The translations under genes and the position numbers were made by a program. Under the pieces are notes generated by a model. It worked only from the letters and a program-made list of their open reading frames with translations. It made no database searches and was not told the DNA's origin. Shown in pieces: positions 59,228 through 64,000 of a stretch of 64,000 nucleotides of DNA; positions within the stretch are counted from its first letter, which is position 1; each line of letters starts with the position of its first letter. Source of the DNA: G963662905 sp965230045 (GTDB lineage: Bacteria > Bacteroidota > Bacteroidia > Bacteroidales > WRLA01); contig OZ245940.1 of assembly GCA_965230045.1 (NCBI GenBank), forward strand, positions 372,001-436,000, given 5' to 3'.

Positions 59228-59320
59228 CAAATTATTTGTGAATCAGGAAATTGAAAAAATTTGTGATATTCAATACAGGAAAAGATGTTTTAGTTTTTTG
59301 GAATAACAAAGGTTTCAGGT

Positions 59321-59620
59321 CTAATCAAAATTTTGTTCCAGCAAGGAAACCAACTGTGGAGCCTGCATCACGCCCGATTGCCGGAATTTTACCTCGCCCT
59401 TTTTAAAGACCATTAAAGTGGGAACACCTCGAATCTGGTATTTCTGGGCAATGGCAGGGTTTTTATCTACATCAATTTTCAGGATGCGCGCTTTGCCTTT
59501 TACCTGCGCAGCAACCTCTTTTAAAATAGGTGCCTGCATTTTGCAAGGGCCGCACCATTCTGCCGAAAAATCAACCAAAACAGGCTGTTCTCCATTGATG
59601 ATCGTGCCGAATTTTTCCAT
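59321..59620 (-). CDS. Thioredoxin
   Basis: The 99-residue protein from the ATG at 59620 has the redox motif FSAEWCGPCKM near residue 27-35 and the cis-Pro loop GVPTLMVF. The C-terminal part KGEVKFRQSGVMQAPQLVSLLE is normal. A longer frame to 59674 adds 18 residues of unlikely sequence. It reduces disulfides in the cytoplasm. Its partner, thioredoxin reductase, is not adjacent. Confidence 0.9.
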   Translation of the reverse strand: MEKFGTIINGEQPVLVDFSAEWCGPCKMQAPILKEVAAQVKGKARILKIDVDKNPAIAQKYQIRGVPTLMVFKKGEVKFRQSGVMQAPQLVSLLEQNFD

Positions 59621-59759
59621 TTTATCACTTTTTTTGATTCTTATTGGAAACAAGATCACCGCTGACTTGTTCATTTAGTTGAGCTGCCGGTATAAATGAT
59701 TTCATAGCCGAACTTTTGATGGGCATATTTTTAATAATTTAGCCAGCATAGAATTTATT

Positions 59760-60488
59760 ATGAAGGATTTCAAACAAGGATGCGTTTTTTGTGGACATGA
59801 GCTCGAGTATTTGCCAACCCCCATTGAATTGGAATGCGCCGTCTGTCATAAAATTTCTTATGCTTTGGTACATTGCCCTGAGGGTCATTTTATTTGCGAT
59901 GATTGTCATGCCCATGGAGGAGTGGAATTTATCGAAGCTTTTTGTTCCAATAGCTTGTCTGAAAACCCCATTGAGCTTGCCGAACAAATTATGCATAATC
60001 ATGGCATCAAAATGCACGGCCCGGAGCATCATTTTATCGTTCCGGCAGTTCTGCTGACAGCTTACTTCAATCAAAAAAGGGAACGCCAAAAAAAAATACG
60101 GGCTTTGAAAGAAGCACGGCGCCGTGCATCCTTTGTACCGGGTGGTTTTTGTGGGTCGCACGGAAGTTGTGGTGCGGGCATTGGCAGTGGAATTTTCCTG
60201 AGCATTCTCACCGAAGCATCTCCCTTATCTATAAACGAATGGAAACTATCCAATATGCTCACATCCCAATGTTTGGCGGAAATTGCCGATAACGGAGGCC
60301 CCAGATGTTGCAAACGTGATACATTTATCGCCCTGAAAAACAGCATCGCTTTCATCGCAAAACACTTGGATATCCAATTGCAAAAAAAAGAAAGAATAAG
60401 ATGTGGGTTTCACCAATACAACCGCCAATGCCTCGATAAAGTATGTCTCTTTTTTCCGCAAGATGATAAAACACCCATATTGATATGA
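59760..60488 (+). CDS. DUF5714-like cysteine-rich protein
   Basis: The 242-residue protein has N-terminal zinc-like pairs (CVFCGHELEY; ECAVCHK), the segment PEGHFICDDCHAHGG, GPEHHFIVPAVLLTAYF, a glycine-rich stretch CGSHGSCGAGIGSGIFLSIL and a late cluster CLAEIADNGGPRCCKR followed by CGFHQYNRQCLDKVCLFFP. The arrangement matches what I recall of DUF5714, a family best known from methanogens and anaerobic bacteria and sometimes next to radical-SAM or methyltransferase genes. The function is not established. It overlaps the next gene by 4 bp. Confidence 0.75.
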   Translation: MKDFKQGCVFCGHELEYLPTPIELECAVCHKISYALVHCPEGHFICDDCHAHGGVEFIEAFCSNSLSENPIELAEQIMHNHGIKMHGPEHHFIVPAVLLTAYFNQKRERQKKIRALKEARRRASFVPGGFCGSHGSCGAGIGSGIFLSILTEASPLSINEWKLSNMLTSQCLAEIADNGGPRCCKRDTFIALKNSIAFIAKHLDIQLQKKERIRCGFHQYNRQCLDKVCLFFPQDDKTPILI

Positions 60489-61117
60489 GAATCAAATTGA
60501 TATTTCTGTTGCTCCTTTTGGCAATAAACAGTTTTGCCCAGTTTAATGAACCGGCCTTTTTTGTTTTTCTGAACAGCAATCCGGATAAAGAAAAGCTACC
60601 CGATGAAAAAGTGCAGGAACTTCAGGCTGCGCATCTGGCCAATATTGAGCATTTATACGCCATTGGAAAACTGACCGCTGCCGGACCTTTTGAAGGAGGT
60701 GGTGGCATTTTTGTGCTGCGCGCACCCGATTTGGATTCGGCACAAAATATCCTGATTACCGACCCTGCCGTAAAAGCCCAACGATTTATAGTTGAAATTT
60801 ATCCGATGGATTTCATTGTTGGGAAAAATTGCCCGCTGGATTCAGTATATGAAATGAAAACCTATGATTTTGTGCGGCTGCAACCCAAAAATCCGGAGAT
60901 AATGAAATCCTTCAATAGATTGCTCCTTAAAGAAGAGCATCAACAGGATATATTGCTGCTGGCATTCAGCATGCCGCCAAACAATGAACAGGTGCTGATC
61001 ATGCCGGATACAAACCGACAAAACACTTTGCGTATTTTAAAAAATTACCCGGATTCTGACTGGGAAAAGGACATTAAAAAGCTGTGGATTGCCGAAGGCA
61101 CTTTTTGTAAAGAATAG
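60485..61117 (+). CDS. Exported YciI-like protein with a duplicated domain
   Basis: The 210-residue protein has a signal peptide (about 1-19, NSFA cleavage region). Residues 20-110 look like a YciI/YCII-related domain (AHLANIEHLYAIGKLTAAGPF; EIYPMDFIVG). The C-terminal half (YDFVRLQPKNPEIMKSFNRLL) may be a second, diverged copy. YciI-type proteins are usually cytoplasmic, so the signal peptide is unusual. It is translationally coupled to the DUF5714-like gene. Confidence 0.65.
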   Translation: MRIKLIFLLLLLAINSFAQFNEPAFFVFLNSNPDKEKLPDEKVQELQAAHLANIEHLYAIGKLTAAGPFEGGGGIFVLRAPDLDSAQNILITDPAVKAQRFIVEIYPMDFIVGKNCPLDSVYEMKTYDFVRLQPKNPEIMKSFNRLLLKEEHQQDILLLAFSMPPNNEQVLIMPDTNRQNTLRILKNYPDSDWEKDIKKLWIAEGTFCKE

Positions 61118-61217
61118 GATAATTCACCCATCAGCAACTTATGATTTCATTCCGAGGATAATTTATCAGACCAATAAATATTTTGTATCTTAGTGCTTTA
61201 TCATAAAAGGGCTGCTT

Positions 61218-62180
61218 ATGGATTTTTCTGAAATTTACCGTCTGGAAAATGATCGCCTGAGCGAAATCAGGAAAAAAATGGATGATGAGAACCTGCATGA
61301 AGACCAGCTTCGGGAGGCATTTCGCGATTTTGCAGGATATTACGAAGAGCTTCTGAAGCAATTGCAGTTTATTATTACTGTGAGCGACCGGCTCGAAAAG
61401 CGCGTGCATAAAGCCAATGAAAGCCTGGAACAAAAAAACCGCCGGATTGACGAGCAGAACAAACAGCTGGTGGAGCTGAATGCCACCAAGGATAAATTTT
61501 TCTCCATAATTGCCCACGATTTGAAAAATCCCATGCAAAGCCTGGTGCTGTCTTCGCATATGCTCAGGACTTATTTTAACCAGCATGAATATGAGCGTAT
61601 GGAGAAACATATCGATGGGGTGGACCACAGCGTAAAACACTCCATTAACCTGCTGGAGAACCTACTCGATTGGGCGCGGGCACAAACCGGACGCTTAGAG
61701 GTCAATCCGCAAGAATTCCTACTGCAGGAAATTATAGAGGAGACTATTGCTGTGCTTGAAAAAGTGGCGAGGGACAAGGATGTCGAAATAGTTACGAAGA
61801 TGAGTTCGGAAGAGCATGAAGTAGAAGCCGACCGGAATATGATCACAACTGTTTTACGAAACCTGCTTTCTAATGCGCTGAAATTTTCGTCCAAAGGCAA
61901 TAAAATTTTAATCAATGTAAAAGCAACAGCACATTCGGCTGTGGTACAGGTGGCCGATCAGGGCGTGGGCATCCCGGAAGAACGATTGCAAAACCTCTTT
62001 AAAGTGGAAGCCACACAATCCACTCCGGGAACAGAAAACGAAAAAGGAACCGGTCTGGGCCTGATCCTCTGTAAGGAATTTATCGAGAAAAACAATGGCG
62101 ATATCTGGGTAGAAAGCAGTCCGGGCGAAGGAAGCCGTTTCTATTTTAGTGTGCCGCTTTCGGGGAAAAATCAGCTATAA
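61218..62180 (+). CDS. Soluble sensor histidine kinase
   Basis: This 320-residue cytoplasmic kinase lacks membrane segments. A coiled coil of charged residues (about 20-90, including the repeated heptads DRLEKRVHKANESLEQKNRR) leads to HisKA (His near 99, FSIIAHDLKNPMQS) and a HATPase domain (DQGVGIPEERL; GTGLGLILCKEFIEKNNGDI). Its input must come through the coiled coil or a partner protein. The thpR reading frame begins inside the end of this gene, but the ATG used for thpR is at 62191, 10 bp after the stop. Confidence 0.9.
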   Translation: MDFSEIYRLENDRLSEIRKKMDDENLHEDQLREAFRDFAGYYEELLKQLQFIITVSDRLEKRVHKANESLEQKNRRIDEQNKQLVELNATKDKFFSIIAHDLKNPMQSLVLSSHMLRTYFNQHEYERMEKHIDGVDHSVKHSINLLENLLDWARAQTGRLEVNPQEFLLQEIIEETIAVLEKVARDKDVEIVTKMSSEEHEVEADRNMITTVLRNLLSNALKFSSKGNKILINVKATAHSAVVQVADQGVGIPEERLQNLFKVEATQSTPGTENEKGTGLGLILCKEFIEKNNGDIWVESSPGEGSRFYFSVPLSGKNQL

Positions 62181-62190
62181 TAGTCAGATT

Positions 62191-62763
62191 ATGAAGCCGA
62201 TACGAACCTTTATCGCACTGAAACTGCATCCCGGCAGGGATTTTTGCGAAAGCTATAATGAACTGAAATCCTTGCTGCGCGAGGAAAAACTGCGCTGGGT
62301 TCCCGAACAAAATTTTCATTTGACTTTGCGCTTTCTGGGAGATACGCCCCTGGATAAAATCAGCGAAATCAGTCAGGTACTGGATGAGGTGGCTGAGAAA
62401 ACCAAGCCCTTCAAACTGACCACTTCCGGAACAGGCTTTTTCGGAAAAAGAGGAAAACCGTCTGTGTTCTGGATCGGCTTCCATAAGAATGAAATGCTAC
62501 ATAAACTTGCACTGGAACTTGCTGCATCCATAGAAAAACTTGGCTTTGAAAGGGATGGCAAAGCTTTTAAGGCTCATTTGACCCTGGCGCGGATGAAATA
62601 TCTCCATGATGAAGCAAATTTCCGGGCCTTGGCCAGTGAGTTTTCCGATGAGCTTTTCCTTTCCGAACAGATGAATGCCATCACATTTTATCAAAGTATT
62701 TTGCATTCATCCGGCCCGGAATATAAAGTAATCAGCAGGCATGATTTTTTGGGCGTGGGATAG
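62191..62763 (+). CDS. thpR: RNA 2',3'-cyclic phosphodiesterase (2H superfamily, LigT-type)
   Basis: The 190-residue protein has the paired H-x-T/S motifs of the 2H superfamily: HLTLRFLG near 50 and HLTLARMK near 128. The N-terminus MKPIRTFIALKLHP is standard. The enzyme hydrolyses 2',3'-cyclic phosphates of RNA or tRNA half-molecules; the exact cellular role of ThpR is not settled. It lies 10 bp after the soluble kinase. Confidence 0.93.
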   Translation: MKPIRTFIALKLHPGRDFCESYNELKSLLREEKLRWVPEQNFHLTLRFLGDTPLDKISEISQVLDEVAEKTKPFKLTTSGTGFFGKRGKPSVFWIGFHKNEMLHKLALELAASIEKLGFERDGKAFKAHLTLARMKYLHDEANFRALASEFSDELFLSEQMNAITFYQSILHSSGPEYKVISRHDFLGVG

Positions 62764-62816
62764 GCTTGTGTTTTGGAAGACGCTTTAATCCTCTCCACCC
62801 TGCATTTTTTCATAGC

Positions 62817-63845
62817 TTATGAACTTTTCCTTTTCAGGATTTTCACAATACGGTTTATCGTTATTTCGGATAAATTCCATTCATAACCATTGAAATCCGT
62901 TGTATTGATAAATTGAACGACAACCGCGTCAATATCCTTGTGATATTCTGCAAGGCTTTGATAACCAATAACCAAACCACCATGTTCGTAAACATAGGGA
63001 TAAATTTCCTGTTCGTCTTCATCAAATACGGAACCATCGTTTAAAGCCCGCAGGAATATGCCCACATCTTCTGCCGTAGCCAGCATTCCATAATCACGGG
63101 CTTTAAAATCTTCCTCATAGCCAACATAATATCCACTCATTACATCATTTAGATCAACTTCTGTAATGGAAAAATAGGTGTTCTTCAAGCCCAGGGGCAT
63201 CAAAATCCTTTCCCTGATATATTCATTGTGCGAATACCCTAAAACATCATCCATAATCCTACGGAGCAACAAATAATTGGTATTCGAATACTCGTATCCT
63301 TTATCCGGTTCAAAACGGGCGGGTAAATCCAGAGCAAAATCCAGGGCATCTTTACTGTTTTCTCCTTCGTTTTGCCAAAAGGCAGGATTATCCGTGAAAT
63401 TTGGAATACCCGAACGGTGCTGAACCATCATTTTCAGAGTTATATCTTCTGCATTTTCAATTCTTCCCACGAGTTCCGGAAAATAATCTGCGAGGGTATC
63501 ATCAAAGGACAAGCGTTTGTCATGGACCAGTTTGGTAAGCGCTACAGCCGTGTATAGCTTGCTGATGCTGGCAATTTTGAACAAAGATTTCGGGTCGGCC
63601 GGTATTTTGTTTTCCCGGTCTTTCCAGCCTCCTGTATAAAAAGCCGGAGGTTTTCCTGCTTCGTCCACATAAACAATCATACCGTCAAATCCGTAACCGA
63701 TGGCCTCATCTACCTGTTCCTGCACCGTATTGGGCAGCGGAAGTATCCAGGCTTTTACCAGTATCCATGGAACAAAGTACAAGGAAGATATGGATGCGGC
63801 AATAAAGAGTATCCTCAGAATTCGTTTTATATTTTTCTTTGACAT
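62817..63845 (-). CDS. Serine hydrolase of the beta-lactamase/penicillin-binding fold
   Basis: The 342-residue protein has an N-terminal membrane anchor or signal (about 10-30). The active site SxxK is IASISKLYTAV (Ser/Lys), and the second motif YxN is EYSNTNYLLL. A third motif region lies near ENGGLVIGY-like HGGLVIGYQS. These belong to class C beta-lactamase-like D,D-peptidases and esterases. It is shorter than most family members and ends soon after the fold. It may act on peptidoglycan fragments or small esters. Confidence 0.85.
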   Translation of the reverse strand: MSKKNIKRILRILFIAASISSLYFVPWILVKAWILPLPNTVQEQVDEAIGYGFDGMIVYVDEAGKPPAFYTGGWKDRENKIPADPKSLFKIASISKLYTAVALTKLVHDKRLSFDDTLADYFPELVGRIENAEDITLKMMVQHRSGIPNFTDNPAFWQNEGENSKDALDFALDLPARFEPDKGYEYSNTNYLLLRRIMDDVLGYSHNEYIRERILMPLGLKNTYFSITEVDLNDVMSGYYVGYEEDFKARDYGMLATAEDVGIFLRALNDGSVFDEDEQEIYPYVYEHGGLVIGYQSLAEYHKDIDAVVVQFINTTDFNGYEWNLSEITINRIVKILKRKSS

Positions 63846-63898
63846 AATATTTCAGTATGTTTCATTTCTATTGCTGTCCAGGCAAGCTGTCAATCAAA

Positions 63899-63906
63899 CA
63901 AATATA
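63899..63906 (-). promoter_or_regulatory. Putative -7 promoter element of the serine hydrolase gene
   Basis: TATATTTG on the minus strand fits TAnnTTTG and lies 54 bp before the start codon. The remaining right edge of the window (63907-64000) shows nothing else. Confidence 0.3.
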
Positions 63907-64000
63907 CGTACAAACTGTTTTTGGATGGGGCAAAAACAGGAAAATAATCCGGATGATGCAATTTTCGCTGATAACTTGAAATCCGAAATCAGTGGCACAA

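Noticed and set aside
1..64000. tRNA, rRNA or riboswitch genes
   Set aside because: No rRNA segment, no clover-leaf with TTC-loop, and no recognisable riboswitch core was seen by eye on either strand; a covariance-model search would be decisive.

Overview
The window looks like a chromosomal segment of a Bacteroidota (Bacteroidetes) bacterium, not a gut Bacteroides specifically. The reasons are the two type IX secretion C-terminal domains at 23.2-25.3 kb, the dut / TPR / DUF4292 lipoprotein / EnvC-like gene run, an UpxY/NusG-like paralogue, weak or absent Shine-Dalgarno sequences, and the Bacteroidetes -7 promoter motif TAnnTTTG in front of about a dozen genes. No rRNA, tRNA, CRISPR array, phage or recognisable transposase gene was seen. 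Most genes are ordinary housekeeping genes, with an unusually heavy load of large signalling proteins.

The window appears to lie near the replication origin. The left edge holds the end of mnmG, followed at 955-970 by a perfect 16-bp parS palindrome (TGTTTCACGTGAAACA). At 31.16-31.67 kb, between the divergent genes rpiB and nadA, a 511-bp gap holds three perfect DnaA boxes (TTATNCACA), at least five near-matches and an adjacent AT-only tract. This is a strong oriC candidate.

Layout: 0-11.3 kb (+): mnmG, a methyltransferase, a 1240-residue NtrY-like kinase, a Wzx-type flippase, dut, TPR protein, DUF4292 lipoprotein and a catalytically degenerate EnvC-like factor. 11.2-16.2 kb: a small lipoprotein, a HisJ-type PHP phosphatase, a GNAT protein, and the yceD-rpmF-plsX-fabH lipid operon (-) with its own promoter and terminator. 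16.3-20.9 kb: a 1532-residue receptor (two periplasmic solute-binding domains, sensor propeller, SpoIIE phosphatase). 21-31 kb: cysS, T9SS cargo proteins, tyrS, an epimerase, a GIY-YIG protein, a LutB homologue and rpiB. 31.2-31.7 kb: candidate oriC. 31.7-41.5 kb: nadA, hflX, a HAD-like protein, an UpxY-like NusG paralogue, an SBP-histidine kinase and a SWIM-SNF2 helicase. 41.6-51.3 kb: VOC protein, GH63-like lipoprotein, tag, alpha/beta hydrolase, pepP, an acyl-ACP thioesterase, lipoproteins and an SGNH esterase. 51.3-59.1 kb (-): a three-gene signalling operon of CheR methyltransferase, a Cache-HAMP-GAF hybrid kinase with four receiver domains, and a REC-PAS-PAS-GAF-kinase-REC protein. 59.3-63.8 kb: thioredoxin, a DUF5714-like protein, a YciI-like exported protein, a soluble histidine kinase, thpR and a beta-lactamase-fold hydrolase.

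Intergenic regions carry at least three families of dispersed palindromic repeats (11.7-12.05, 25.35, 28.1-29.3, 36.9-37.5, 41.46-41.63, 45.5-45.84 and 48.84-49.02 kb). They are nested: different outer inverted repeats enclose the same kind of inner arms, and the central cores are exchanged between families. A tiny GIY-YIG endonuclease-like gene sits in the middle of the densest cluster. The most noteworthy observations are the oriC/parS pair, this modular repeat system, the CheR-multi-receiver kinase operon and the SBP-propeller-SpoIIE receptor.
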